Of a stretch of DNA of 64,000 nucleotides, positions 1 through 11,756 are shown piece by piece; position 1 is the first letter of the stretch; every line of letters begins with the position of its first letter. The notes beneath the pieces are model-generated. The model saw nothing but the letters and a program-made list of their open reading frames with translations. It did not search any database and was not told the origin of the DNA. The stretch covers positions 10,340,532 through 10,404,531 of the forward strand of contig OX439137.1 in assembly GCA_949318235.1 (NCBI GenBank), written 5' to 3'. Source of the DNA: Ecdyonurus torrentis. Taxonomy: Eukaryota > Arthropoda > Insecta > Ephemeroptera > Heptageniidae. Position numbers and translations under genes: made by a program.

Positions 1-139
1 CATAACATTTTATAGCGCTTTTTTATAATATTATATACTTTAAAATTATTTATATTAAGCGCGAATTGTGCTTTAATCTTTTTGTTTTGTTCTGTCATAT
101 TTTTTAGTTACGTAAATTAGGCTTATAAAATGATGTTGG

Positions 140-170
<31 letters not shown>

Positions 171-257
171 ATCTAATAACCCACGCAAGTTTTTATTTTT
201 AAAGACAATTTTCATGTTTCAACTGTCGAGGATTGAATAATTTTTCTTACCAGTAAT

Positions 258-307
<50 letters not shown>

Positions 308-1047
308 ATTGGCCTGAAACACGTTATTTTAAGCCTAGTAATCCTCATTTAAATTTTTGCGAAATCGGTGAAGTAGTTTTTTTTTTTAAATCACAAAAAA
401 AAAAAAAAAAAAAAAAAAAAGGAATTTCTTCTTATAAGCGTTTGAAATAAATATTAAGGGTAATTGAAGGGGGGCTTTTTCTACTGCACCTCTGATTGGT
501 CCTACGTCTTCACCGATATGAAGCATTGCAATTATCTCGTATACAGCCCATAAATTGCAAAGTTTACAAAATAATACCCCCCCCCCTCCTGCAAAATAAT
601 AGTCTTCAGAACGCAGTTATAATAAACAAATTATATTTTTTATTGTTATTGCATAATTATATAAAATATTGAAAGTAAATTTGACTAAATTTCATCTGTA
701 ATTAGCCATAAAATTTGCTAATTACTAAAAATCACTCTTGTAACCTAAATAATGTGTGCGTAAAAACATGTTAAAAATTAAAATATTCATATTTATGATC
801 ATGATATTTTAAAATAAACAAACATGTTTAACTATATATTTTTTTAAAATCACTTTCACTAAAAAAATGTAATTATTCTATTTGTTAATATACTGGAATA
901 TACCATGTAAAGGAGAATGATTTTATTTGTAATTATTGATCACTATATTATAGAACTTTGGTTAATAAAGCAATAGTATTTTAAATCTTGTATAGTCACT
1001 GCTGTTTAATTTATTTGTAATACATTTTAAAGTTATTATTATATTAA
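1..1047. other. AT-rich DNA with poly-T and poly-A tracts
   Basis: No gene or transposon is recognisable here. A 45-base T run (259-303) and a 26-base A run (395-420) lie about 90 bp apart in opposite orientation, so they could pair as a long A/T hairpin. The open frame across them is only Phe and Lys homopolymer and is not a gene. A short C run lies near 577-586. The rest is AT-rich DNA with no detected repeat. Confidence 0.6.
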
Positions 1048-1110
1048 AGGTCTATTTACACGGAGCAATATTTATATTGTGAAATAAATTTGATTGTATA
1101 TGAAAAATGG
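1048..1110 (+). repeat. Family F repeat fragment (TTTACACGGAGCAAT)
   Basis: A short segment reading TTTACACGGAGCAAT followed by a TTGTGAAATAAATTTGAT-like stretch. Related segments occur near 21987-22045, 28820-28880, 61530-61600 and, inverted, at 38735-38803. The shared order is (C/T)ATT(T/C)ACACGG, then a stretch like ATTGTATTG, then AAATAAATTTxATTG. I found no far-end inverted repeat, so the element class and true boundaries are unknown. Confidence 0.5.
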
Positions 1111-1201
1111 GTTTAAATTAATATTCCAATCGAATCTAATTGAATGAATTTGTAATCACACAGTCAATAATATTTATGTTACTTGTATACCAAATAGTTA
1201 A

Positions 1202-1438
1202 TAGAGAACTTAAACAGAGAAGCGACATCCCCACGTTTTAGTCAGACCGCAACACTCAACAGTTTTAACTTGATAACGTTGCTTTTTGAAGCACCAATCA
1301 AAGGCCAGAAGTGGCCGATTTGAGGAACCAATCAGAGAGCGCGCTATGGTAATTTCGTCTCCAGCCTTGCCAAGTTTAAGTTTAGTTTGCAGGTCTGCCT
1401 AAGACATGGGGATGTCACTTCTCTGTTTAAGTTCTCTA
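1202..1438. mobile_element. MITE with ~30-bp inverted ends and TA flanks
   Basis: The ends are inverted copies beginning GAGAACTTAAACAGAGAAG and continuing YGACATCCCCAYGT. Each is bordered by TA (1202-1203 and 1437-1438), as expected for a Tc1/mariner-type target duplication. The 233-bp body has no open frame, so it is a non-autonomous element. The interior is richer in G+C than the surroundings, with an AACCAATCAGAG stretch and a CpG-containing GAGAGCGCGC. End similarity continues inward to CAGACC, giving an imperfect inverted repeat of about 50 bp. The superfamily call rests on the TA dinucleotide alone. Confidence 0.8.
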
Positions 1439-2024
1439 GTCAGTATATTATGGAATGATTAAAATAGTAAATATAAAAAATGGTGCTAATTATAATATCG
1501 TATAAATACTTCAGATTTAAACTTTCCAATTATTATAATGAATGAAACTTATGTTAGTTGAAACTTTTAATGAAATGGAATCCGGAAACTTTAATACGAT
1601 TTTTTTTCATCTTTGTTTGCTTACTTGCATAGAGAAGACAAGTTCTTATAGACAAACTATTCTCTATAGCTTCAAGGCAAACTTTTAGCCATCAGTGCAT
1701 TAAAATTTATGACCGATGTCGTCTCAGGGTTACTAATTTTTAACAGAAATTTAGAACAAGTTGGTATGTTTTCAATTTTATTATAGATTTTCTGAATAAT
1801 TATTAAAGACTAAAACTCATAAGGAATATTTTATATTTTCATATATTTAAAAATTTGAATATTTGAATATTTGTGTTATGGGAGTTATTCATAATCTTAA
1901 TAAATCAATAAATAACGTTAGTGATTTGTATATTTTAGTAGGAGGATTAAGAGGATACTATGTAATGAAAGTACTTTAAGAAATTTATAGAACCATGGTT
2001 TTTAATAAAAAACTATCTCGATCA
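1439..2024. other. AT-rich DNA without recognised features
   Basis: No supported gene, RNA or repeat. Short inverted or tandem words occur (TTTGAATATTTGAATATTTG near 1853) but amount to nothing more. Confidence 0.5.
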
Positions 2025-2303
2025 CTTACAGCCATACACCACATAAAACAACATGTGCTTTTTAAAGAATAAACACAAAATGGTATCTTCAGAACTGATG
2101 TCAATTTTTACCAGAGAGAGAGAGCGTGAAAATACTGTAAAGTATGCCATTTGCGTGACTATTCATGTTTATGACGTCAGAAACATGCAAAAATTAGTAT
2201 GAAAATGTTGTGCGGGTTGCATAAATTGACATTTCTGATCACTGCTGCTACGGAGCTACAGTTGGTTTTTTTGAAACAAAGTAAAATAAAGTTATTTATG
2301 TAA
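2025..2303 (-). mobile_element. Family A MITE, truncated, minus orientation
   Basis: The reverse complement matches the copies at 43518-43860 and 49497-52307. It shares the GGTGTATGGC end (GGTCTATGCC elsewhere), the AAAGCACATGTTGTTTTATG segment, the CACGCTCTCTCTC segment and the TGACGTCA core at 2172-2179, which lies in a near-perfect dyad CATGTTTATGACGTCAGAAACATG-like arrangement. The bordering TTAA is degraded to TTAC at 2025. Homology stops near 2303, where a GTGTGTGTG tract begins, so about 55 bp of the other end is missing. No coding capacity. Confidence 0.75.
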
Positions 2304-2649
2304 GAGTGTGTGTGTGAGGTGTGGTGTATGGAAGAAATATTGTATAATATAGGGTTGCTCTATAAACAATTTCTATTGACGTTTTCAATGCAAGACAATT
2401 TTTTTTTTACCCCAGTTTGTACGGATTAAAGAGATATAATGATGATGATGGTTGTGTAACTCATGATTTATATAAGTTTGTCTTGAATACGAGAGACCTT
2501 TAAGCATCAGTAAATATAAACACCTATTTCAAATTATTGATTCCTATATGTAGCTGTATGCTGTATGCAATTTAAATTTTATTCATGAATAACTTGTATT
2601 GATGTTAAGATAAGAAAGAGATTCGTTAAAGTATAATAGCTATTGACCT

Positions 2650-2655
<6 letters not shown>

Positions 2656-2713
<58 letters not shown>
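2656..2713. repeat. (TA)n microsatellite
   Basis: An uninterrupted TA dinucleotide array of about 29 units. Confidence 0.95.
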
Positions 2714-2715
<2 letters not shown>

Positions 2716-3434
2716 GTATACATATAAGTACTGTACAGAGTATACACTCAAATTACTTTAATATATATTCATATACTCTTACATATGAATACATACATTT
2801 TTATTGCATTTGAATAATAAAATTTTGCAATAATAAAAAAAATTCATAAAAATTCTATTATAAAACTTTGTATGGATATTTTAATAGTGCTCTTGAGAAT
2901 AATTTTGCATTACAAATAATTGAAATTGTATTTCATATAATAAGACTTCTGTATTACTTGACGGGGAAATTTGATATACATTCATTTTTATTTCTATATA
3001 GCTGTATAGTCACAATTTTATGTAAATTATACAATTAATTTTTATCTTCTTAAAGCATGTTTCTCCCAAAATTGAGTTTCAAAATGTTTTTAACACATCA
3101 CACTCATTGTTAATATTTATAAAATTATTCAATTACAGTATTTCTTATTTATATAGCTTACTTTTACAGTACTTTGAAAGACAATTTACGAATTAATTAT
3201 TTTATCATTTATTTCATAAAGAGTTTTTTCTCAGAAATGTATGAAATGTAATTAAGAAAAATGTAATAACAATAATAATAAAAAGTGAGATGGTTATTCT
3301 TATTAACAATGTATAATAACATTTTATATGGCCGGTTTTTATGTTGTAAATAAACGTTAAATCATAATAGTTACAAAATATGATGTTGGTTTTAACAATG
3401 TATTTACTTTCTTCGTTACCAGCGTTATTAACAG

Positions 3435-3437
<3 letters not shown>
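2714..3437. other. AT-rich DNA without recognised features
   Basis: No open frame, RNA or dispersed repeat that I can support. Only short trinucleotide AAT runs (near 3268) stand out. Confidence 0.5.

Positions 3438-3512
<75 letters not shown>
3438..3512 (+). repeat. (GA)n microsatellite
   Basis: A perfect GA array of about 37 units. It is one of at least fifteen GA/CT arrays in the window. Confidence 0.95.
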
Positions 3513-3516
<4 letters not shown>

Positions 3517-3631
3517 ATTGCTTATTTTCTTTTGTAATTCTCTTATATTATATTGTAAGACATTTTGTATAATATAGTATATTGATAGTAATATAGTATA
3601 TTAATATTAAAGCAATAGAACACATTGAACA

Positions 3632-3790
3632 AAGAACATGTCCTCTAACATACTTAAATATCAACTTTAATTTGACTGGAGTCATTGATTTTTAATTTAT
3701 TTTCCATTTACAAAATGTCAGATGCATGTTTATGACGTCACAGCTTACTAGTCCACGTACGAGAGAACCTTTATAAACACAGTATTTTTC
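3632..3790 (+). mobile_element. Family D foldback, single arm
   Basis: This matches one arm of the palindromic element at 10361-10600. Shared segments are CTAACATACTTAAATATCAA, the AATTTATTTTCCATT stretch, ACAAAATGTCAGATGC and TTTATGACGTCACAGCT. TGACGTCA lies at 3733-3740. The second arm is absent, replaced by unrelated sequence and a (CAA)8 run, so this is a half element. Confidence 0.7.
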
Positions 3791-3814
3791 AACAACAACA
3801 ACAACAACAACAAC
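3790..3814 (+). repeat. (CAA)8 microsatellite
   Basis: Eight CAA triplets directly after the family D half-element. Read on the minus strand, they produce the run of valines in a spurious frame. Confidence 0.9.
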
Positions 3815-5339
3815 TAATTTTGAAAGTTGTGCGTTACATTCAATATATAAAAAGATAAAAGTGAATATTTTAAATCCTGTAGCAACCACAGAGTGTCAGT
3901 TTTCAACCGCATTACTTTACAAGATTTCTATATCATTTATTTTATCATTTTTTTTTTAAATACATGTTTTGAAGAAAACTTGAATATCGAATTTAATTTT
4001 TAGAATAAATTAAGTTTTTTTTTTAATTATACAGTATAATATTATTTATTAAGTCAAGAGATTGCCGTCATAATTTTTTTTACAAGCAATACCATTTTGA
4101 AATTATACGATGTACTTTATTTCGGGTTTTCCCCTTAGTTTTTAATTTGGATTGCAACAGAACAAACAACAAAAGTTTATAGCATATAATATAATGATTT
4201 ATTTATTTATTTTATTATTATTATTTTTTTTTTCAGAATTTGATTACTTATCATTTTTGCGAATAATTGTTATAATTGTGAAAAATTCATCTTATTATAT
4301 TGTCTTTTTACATTATCATGGTACGAGCTCAATGTTTAAAAGCACTGGCCATAAGTATGTGATCATGTAGAATAAAAAAATACACTGTAAACTGCAAAAT
4401 AATATAAGTAAAATTGATACAAAACTTTTTGGTTTTCAATTGGTAAGAGAAAGACAGAAACAGAAACAGAGATTAAGACAGAGACAGAGACAGAATTGAG
4501 AACCCACATATAGAATACAGAAACGATTGTCAGTACAAATTAGGGGGAAAATCGCAAGCTTTCCCAATAACTTAAGAATTACAATTATAATTTTTCTCTA
4601 TCTTATTCTCTGGTGAAGATCTACAAGAAAGAAAATAAGTAAAAAAAAAAAAAAAAAAAAAAAAATACTGACACGCGATATGAAGGTCATTTTAAAGTGG
4701 AGAAGTCAAGTTGTATTGAAAGAGAATGATCTATTACATGCATTGAAAGTTGAAAAATATAAACAAAAGAATTAAAAAATATACATCACTTTCATTTTTA
4801 TACGCTATAGTAGAGATATATTATAACTGTATCGTATTTCTAAAATATACGATAGAACAGTATACATTTAAAAGAAATTTATTAAGTTTGAATAACTTCA
4901 CTTTCATTTTGTCTTTAATTTATTAATGTGTATTTTTTGTTAAAGATTTTTAATGAATTAAAGAAAGAAAATTACTAAATAATTATGAAGATAAAATTGT
5001 TTAAACAGAATAAATAAATAAATGAGCAGACATTAAAACGGTAGTGTTCCTAGAACTAGTATGAGAAAATAAGCAAGTGGTTCTAGTTAATTTATATTGT
5101 TATTTAAAGTGCTTTTTAATTAATCATTTAATTTAGATTTACTTGCTCTTATGAGAAGTGGAGTCGTGAAAAGTGGAAAATCGAGTTTCAGTATTAAGTT
5201 GTAAACTTTAATGTGATTAATTTTTTTAATTGTCATGAAAAATAATCGATTGATTGAATGCATTTAATTGGTATAAAACAGTATAAAAAATTTGTTTATA
5301 TAAATATTTTTTTAGCAATTAACGAGTGAAATGCAGTAG
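3815..5339. other. AT-rich DNA, low-complexity stretches
   Basis: No gene is supported. A GAGACAGAAACAGA-type purine stretch (4447-4495) and a 26-base A run (about 4640-4665) are present. The 72-codon frame at 4152-4370 is mostly Ile/Leu/Phe from T-rich DNA and has no coding signature. Confidence 0.5.
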
Positions 5340-5480
5340 CAAAATACAAAAGACGCCAGGCACCTTTTAAATAGGGACAATACGGTAATGAAGAATGTCC
5401 AAGAAGACGCGGAAAATGTAGAAGGAACCATAATTTCTTACCCATTATTATCGCAAGACCCAATTTTTAGTTCATTTTAA
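5340..5480 (+). CDS. Candidate 3'-terminal exon, unknown protein
   Basis: An open frame of 46 codons ends in TAA at 5478-5480. In-frame methionine ATG lies at 5388. The translation is unusually mixed and charged for this window: it starts QNTKDARHLLNRDNTVMKNV, then has acidic QEDAENVEG and ends LLSQDPIFSSF. The preceding in-frame stop is at 5337-5339 (TAG), whose AG could serve as an acceptor after TTTTTTTAG...ATGCAGTAG. An AATAAA overlaps just after the stop (about 5480-5485) and another lies near 5530, which would suit a terminal exon with polyadenylation. I recognise no domain. It could equally be chance, or a relic of a transposon gene. Confidence 0.25.
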   Translation, partial: QNTKDARHLLNRDNTVMKNVQEDAENVEGTIISYPLLSQDPIFSSF

Positions 5481-5485
5481 TAAAA

Positions 5486-6463
5486 CTCCTGCACTAAAGC
5501 CAAATTTGTGTTTTACGCTTTTTAAACAAATAAAAGCTTTGGTGAAAATTCCATTACCGATGATGCTCATTGCTTTTAATTCAATACTATTGTATACTTT
5601 TTATTTTATTACAATAGTAGTATTTTAAATTTAACATGCATTATAGTATATTATTATTATACTGATATTCAACGAAAGAAAAGTGATTGTTATAATTCAA
5701 ATTTCCCTTCCTTTTTTTTATGTTCTTAACCTTGAACTTCGCAAATTCAGACACAACAAAAAATAAATACCACGTAAAAAAAAAAATAATACAATAAAAA
5801 AATGAGAAAAAAATATAAAATAATTTAAATGACCTTCAAAAATGCAACTTTAATATAAAAAAATTATTATGTAACAACAAGAATAATCTTTAAAATAATC
5901 TTTAAAATCTACTTGAAAAATAAGTTGTTGATTTTAATATCTAAAAAATAATAATAATAACAAAAAAGAAAAAACAAATACAGTACGCAATCTGAAGCTA
6001 TTTCAAAATGATATGCACAATGATATCTAGATCTTTGATTTAGATGGCTTTATAGTTTGTATTCTCAATGGATTTTCTATTATCATGTGTTTTATATAAT
6101 AAATAAAACACTTCAATTAACCCTACTTATTATACACTTGAAATTAAGAACATTTTGATATCATTGCAATGTCTTTTTTAGGTGGTACTCAAGCAGATAT
6201 GCGCGAAAAAAAAAAGTAGGAGACCACAAATTTCTTATCCTTTGCCATCTTTAAAGTGTTTTTATATATATATATATATATTTTTTTTTTGAGAAAATTT
6301 AATTAATATAAATAAGAAGAAAAATAATTATATAAACTAATATAAAGTGTCTAAAAATTTTCACAGAGGTATATTGCAGTCGAGAGGAAATAAAACACTT
6401 GTATAGTTTCAATAAAATTGGAAAGTAATTAAGTTATATGAATACAAGGTTACACTTGAAACA

Positions 6464-6498
<35 letters not shown>

Positions 6499-7180
6499 TT
6501 ACATAATTAAATTAAAACAGGTACCGAAGCGATACTTAAATTGTCAGTTTTAAACGTATTGCTTCATTTTTTTTTCTTTTAGAATGTATGTTTTAAAAGA
6601 ATGTTTTGATTTATATAATGTCACCTTCAGTATTACTGTATATATGACAATGCATTTTTATTATTCACGTGAGAAAATAACAATGAGTGAAGAAAAAAAG
6701 TGATTTTTTATTTCCACGTAATATCTCATGTAATATGATCCGTTTTTTTTTTTTTTTTTTTTTTTTTATTTATATTATTTTATTATTATTGCTTTAATTC
6801 CACTTTTTTTTCCTCAGTCATATTTGAATATTCAAGTAAACATTTTGTACGCCAAAATATGTTATTTCAAATAATTACTAAAAAAATTATTTTATTTTTG
6901 CGTTTACCTTATAGATACATGTATAGATATGTATAAAAAAGTTGATATAAAACTCCTTAAAAAGTTGTGCCTATAATCTATATTTTTTAATTGAAAAAAG
7001 AACCCTTTACCTATATACAATCCTTGTTATCTTCCGTTTTGCTACCGTTTCTAATGCATTCATAATGTTGTTGTTGTTATTTTGATTATTTTTTTTTCTG
7101 ATAGAATCATGAAAATTATTAAATTTTATTTCTAATTATATGTTTCATTTATAGGTATAAGATTGGTCCAGATATTTGTC
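5486..7180. other. AT-rich DNA with homopolymer tracts
   Basis: T runs at about 6467-6495 and 6743-6767 and a short TA array at about 6264-6280. No open frame or dispersed repeat is supported. Confidence 0.5.
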
Positions 7181-7184
7181 TCTC

Positions 7185-7310
7185 ACGTGAGCGCGCTCAT
7201 TTTTTATGAGTTGAGCGTGAGAGCGATCATTTTTTTTAAATATGAGCATGAGCGTGAGCGCGATCATTTTAAATGAGTTGAGCGAACTCGCCCTTTATTT
7301 ACTCACCCGC
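7185..7310. repeat. Degenerate tandem GAGCG/ATCATTTT repeat
   Basis: Roughly three units alternate a CpG-bearing module (GTGAGCGCGCTCAT, GTGAGAGCGATCAT, GTGAGCGCGATCAT) with an A/T module and ATGAGTTGAGCG. The unit is 40-50 bp and its modules are themselves palindromic (GAGCGCGCTC, ATGAG/CTCAT). Both flanks are AT-rich. There is no coding potential. The family is unknown to me. Confidence 0.6.
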
Positions 7311-7325
7311 TCACTTTTTTCTCCT

Positions 7326-8199
7326 TTTCACCTTTTTACTTTGAAATTTATACGTATTTCTACTATTTAAAAAATATTTTCTTTATTTTTATTTTTTGAA
7401 ATAATGAGTTAATAGCATGATAACGAAACAAAAATTTACAGTAGAAAATATTTTTCAATGAATAGAGAAAATACAGGCATAGTATTTGTAGAGTATACAA
7501 ATGTTGCTATGTTGTATTAATACAAGTAATTATGCTAAACATCTTAACTATTATACTTTGTAATATAATCACTTTACAATGTAGTATAAATTATTTTATT
7601 ATCCATAAATGTTACATATTACGTATTCATTTTTGTCTGTAAATGAAACCATTAACTACAGACCACTAAATTTGTGATAAAAGAAAAATGCATAAAAAAT
7701 TTCAGTAAGAATGTAACTCTGATTATTTTTCAAAGATAAATAATGCATTTTAAAGTACATCGCCATGTAGTATACGTATAACATAATTGCAATTACACCG
7801 GTACTCTGTTAATACCGTAACATAAACAAGTTTATATTTACTACGATGTTAACCCAAGTGTTACACTTTATTGTTATAAACTATTTTTATATTATATAAA
7901 AAAGTAAAAGCTATCACATTAGAAGTTTTACCACATTTTTTATTTTTATTCCAACGTCTAAAAAAATATCATTTATAAAAATTTTATGTCAAAAGAAGAT
8001 GATAAATTTTCTTGTTCAACTGTCAATTATTAAAGTAAGAAAAATGACATTTTATTATTTTTATATCCTATTAGATATATTTTTATACTAATTTATTATA
8101 AAATACATTACAAGATTATTATTTTTTTAAGGTAATCAATTGTAGTAGTTAGCCTAGATTTTATATGCTATCCTTTTTAAAGTGGAAGTTTTATCAATT

Positions 8200-8200
<1 letters not shown>
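7326..8200. other. AT-rich DNA without recognised features
   Basis: Nothing beyond A/T-rich low-complexity sequence. No gene, RNA or repeat is supported. Confidence 0.5.

Positions 8201-8201
<1 letters not shown>

Positions 8202-8242
<41 letters not shown>
8202..8242 (+). repeat. Poly-A tract
   Basis: About 40 uninterrupted A residues, with no recognised element upstream whose tail this could be. Confidence 0.9.
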
Positions 8243-8245
<3 letters not shown>

Positions 8246-8472
8246 ATTTGTTTTACTTTATCACATCGTACATTCATAATAATTTTAATATAATATTTTA
8301 TGACTATTTAAATTAAATTTTTTATTTTCTGCTGTTTCAAGCTCAGAATTCTTGTATAAAAAAGTAATGAAAATCAGTTAATTTGTATCAAAACTGCTTC
8401 AATTTCAGCTACGTTTTTTAAGTGATTTTGATTAAAAAAAAAATCTATATATGGGTAAATTTGAAGTTTTGG

Positions 8473-9480
8473 CAATGCTTCTGACCGGCCATTTGAGTGC
8501 CCCCTAATTTTCATAAATTACTATGGCGCAGATATAGAAGTCCACTTTTGAGTGTAAAAAGCACTCTGAAAACGGGAGTCGGAAGGTTTGACTTTCTTGT
8601 GATAGCTCAATAATGTTATTGAGTATCTAAATTTATGCATTAGCCTTCGCAAATATAAATATTATAATTAAAAATAACAAATTAATGTTGTGTTGATGAT
8701 CAGTTGGCTTTGAATAATTTTTTAGCGGCAAAAGATCACTAATTTTATAATTACCTTAATAGAGCTGCGCAGAAACATATTTCCGTTTACAGCGTGGCAA
8801 TGCGCAACATATTTCGACACTTCTTGGAGTTATGAACGCACAGTGTTGCCACGGCGGCGCACGGCGGAACGAAACGGAATAAAAGAACGCAAAATGGATG
8901 CCGCTCATGTTGATGCAGCCGCGGTAAGCTGAAATCAAGTCTCGGCATCTATGTTACGCATTATAGTGAGTAATTAAACTATTATTGATTAACCTAGTAT
9001 ATTTTGATTACCAAATAAGATTGTTAGAAGCAATATTATGCTAAAATTGCCAGTCACACAAAACCAGCTGACGAAGTAGCATTCGTTTCGTTTTTGTTTT
9101 TTTTGGCTCTGTTCGACAACGGCAAGATGTTAAAAAAATATGTTGCGCATTGCCACACGCTATAAACGGAAATATGTTTCTGCGCAGCTCTATCTAAACT
9201 AATTATAAAATTAATGGTCTTTAATTATTCAAAGCCAACGATCATTAACACAACATTAATTTGTTATTTTTAATTAAAATATAGACATTTGCGAAGGCTA
9301 ATGCATAAATTTAGATACTCAATAACATTATTGAGCTATCACAAGAAAGTCAAACCTTCCGACTCCCGTTTTCAGAGTCCTTTTTACACTCAAAAGTGGA
9401 CTCCTATATCTCCGCCATAGTAAATCATGAAAATTAGGGGGCACTAGCACTGACGACGTCATGGCCGGTCAAAAGCATTG
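8473..9480. mobile_element. 1.0-kb foldback element, ~340-bp arms, CpG-rich loop
   Basis: The arms 8473-8814 and about 9137-9480 are reverse complements with scattered differences. They begin CAATGCTT(C/T)TGACCGGCC and run through GTGCCCCCTAATTTTCAT, the GACTCCCGTTTTC region, AGCCTTCGCAAAT and AGCTGCGCAGAAACATATTT. The right arm carries an extra GACGTC-containing segment of about 14 bp near its outer end. The loop of about 320 bp is asymmetric: its left half is CpG-rich (8830-8925) and its right half is AT-rich. I see no clear target duplication (only GG on both sides), so the superfamily is unassigned. The 60-codon minus-strand frame 8756-8938 spans arm and loop and is probably incidental. 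Confidence 0.8.
8894..8929 (+). other. Possible first-exon fragment within foldback loop
   Basis: Within the CpG-rich loop, ATG at 8894 in good start context (CAAAATGG) opens ten codons reading MDAAHVDAAA. These are followed directly by GTAAGC (8924-8929), a consensus splice donor. This may be a captured promoter and first exon, or chance in a GC-rich patch. It is too short to identify any protein. Confidence 0.2.
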
Positions 9481-10360
9481 GTGACTTTGTGTGCTACATT
9501 TTTCACACACTTTTACATTAATTTATTCAGGCATATCTTACGGTGATAAATTTTATGAGTTAATTTACAACAATGAAAAATTATCTTGTATGTATCACTG
9601 TAAAAAATTGCCAAATAATCTATGGAGAACTGATATGTTTTTCCATTGAAAATTCATGTTTTCCAGAAAAAATATCTTCAGAATTCAAATTCCCTAGAAA
9701 TGTGCGTGTGATCCATAGAAATTTAAAAGAGATTTGTACTATTCGTTAATTTCAATATAAAAACATTTAATACTAAATGTAAGTAGTAAAGTAAACGAAT
9801 AATAAATTATTCTTATCTTTAAGTAAATATATTAGTATCTAAAAAAATTCAATAAAAAGTATTCTATATCAAGTTTAAATGTTCAAGCACATTGACTTTC
9901 AAATATAAAAAAGTCATGATTTTTTTATATTATACAATGTGGAAGGAAAGACGGAAGTAAAACAATTTATATCCTTGAATGGTTAATAAGTAGACATACT
10001 TTTTGCAATATTAATATTTATCGTGATTAAAAACTATTATCAATTGCAAGGATAATAGTTGATTTTTTAATGTCTCAGTACTCCATTGAAAAAAAAGAAG
10101 TCATGTATAAGGCATGTCCATGAAAATGTACGTAAGCAAATCGAAACGAATAAAAACAATAGGTGTTTTATTTTATTACAAGGAAATATTAGTCTAGTTG
10201 TCATGATGCGTTAACCGTTGATTGTGGGTTTTTCTCTTTAGTATAGTTAATATTTGTCAGAAGATTATATACATATTCAGCAGGTAAATATTAAAATTCG
10301 TGTCAAATCTCATTTTACACTTGCATTTTACTCCATCTTCTTTAAAGGCACACCTTGAAC
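9481..10360. other. AT-rich DNA without recognised features
   Basis: No gene or repeat is supported. A short self-complementary AACTATTATC...GATAATAGTT stem (10031-10060) is visible. Confidence 0.45.
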
Positions 10361-10600
10361 AAAAAGAAAACTTGTCTAATATCCCAACAATCAACGTTGA
10401 TTTGGTCGGAGTCATTAAATTTCTAATTTATTTTTCATTCACAAAATGGTAGCTGCGGGTTTATGACGCGTCACAGCTCACAGGAAACAGGAGAGCTGAC
10501 GTCACAAACCCGCATCTGACATTTTGTGAATGGAAAATAAATTAGACCAAATTAACGTTGATATTTAGGTATGTTAGGATATTAGGCAAGTTTTTTTTTA
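10361..10600. mobile_element. Family D foldback element, both arms
   Basis: Imperfect inverted repeat. The left arm has AACTTGTCTAATATCC, ATCAACGTT, an AATTTATTTTTCATT stretch and CACAAAATGG. The right arm is its inverse, with CATTTTGTGAATGG, AACGTTGATATTTAGG and ATTAGGCAAGTT. TGACGTCA (10497-10504) lies in the right inner arm and the near version TGACGCGTCA (10474-10483) in the left. The half copy at 3632-3790 resembles the reverse complement of this right arm. No coding content. I cannot define a target duplication. Confidence 0.75.
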
Positions 10601-11750
10601 TTTTTTTTATTTGTTTCATTTAGTGGGTAAAAAAATGTAAAGAAGCTAGTTTATTTAAAAATAAAGAAAATAATTAGTTTTTCATCACAACTATACTGAT
10701 AACTGATAAGTAATACGCCAATAATAATCCTAATATACTTTTTTACTAAATTAAATATTGATATGACAACATGTGTTATTAAAAACTTTATATTGTTATT
10801 ATAGCAGTGGAAAAAAAAAGTTGTCAATTTTTTACTACTGTAAATTAAAACACGTAAAAGTACATAATATGAAATCTCTCTCTATGTCTCTTTCATCGTG
10901 CAATGCAGTTTTTTTTCATTGTTTGTTTGTTTGCTGTTTTATTGTAAAAAAAAAAAAAATGAAGTAGTTTTGAAATACTAAATGACAGAAAATCAGTGTA
11001 AAAGAGTCTTCTATATAAACCATCTATGATTGACAAGCGCACTACGTCAGTAAAACCCTTTTACAAGATTTTAATTAACTATACACAATCTAAGAAACAA
11101 ATATGATTACGTATATGAAAGCCTTCAAAAATAGTAATTAAAATAATCAAATCTAAGATAAAATTACATATATAATAAATTTGTTTATATAATTCCTCTT
11201 TTTTCAAGATATATATGTTAAAAAATCACAATAAAATCAAAGGTTAAAAGGATGGGATAAACCAAGATGTGTAACTTAAAAATTTAGAGAATTCAATCCA
11301 TTCTAATCACTGCACGTATTGCTAGATAACAAACGTACGCAAATGACAGTTTTACATAATTGTATTAAAGGTGTTCATAAGATAATACATAATTAAAGTT
11401 CAATAAGAAAGTTTCCTGTAAACTATAATATTTTCAAATTTCCCAATCATGATTAGATGAGATATTTGATATTATGTGTGATTCATATAAGTTCATGTGA
11501 TTCAATTGCAAGATTTTCTAGGAATTTCTATTCCATATAATCATTTAACTCGTTAACCTTTTTTTAAACTGTTTTGATATACATATATAGAAAACATAAG
11601 AATCATGGTTGCAAAATTCAATGAAAATCGTAAAAACCTTCGTAAGCCGAAATTGTTCCTAATGGTAAATTTATTTGCGATTAAAAATATTTAGATTCAT
11701 TTTTTTCTTTTGTTTTAGTTGTTATTGTATGTTCTATTGGAACTCCACAT
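10601..11750. other. AT-rich DNA without recognised features
   Basis: Only A/T runs (about 10946-10959) and weak open frames. No supported gene, RNA or repeat. Confidence 0.45.
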
Positions 11751-11756
11751 ATTTAA

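Noticed and set aside
256..450. 64-codon frame across poly-T/poly-A
   Set aside because: Almost entirely Phe and Lys homopolymer from the A/T tracts.
2290..2330. Long CA/GT microsatellite
   Set aside because: Only a short imperfect GTGTGTG run at the truncation point of a family A copy.
7185..7310. CRISPR-like palindromic repeats
   Set aside because: No constant repeat/variable spacer pattern; a degenerate minisatellite.
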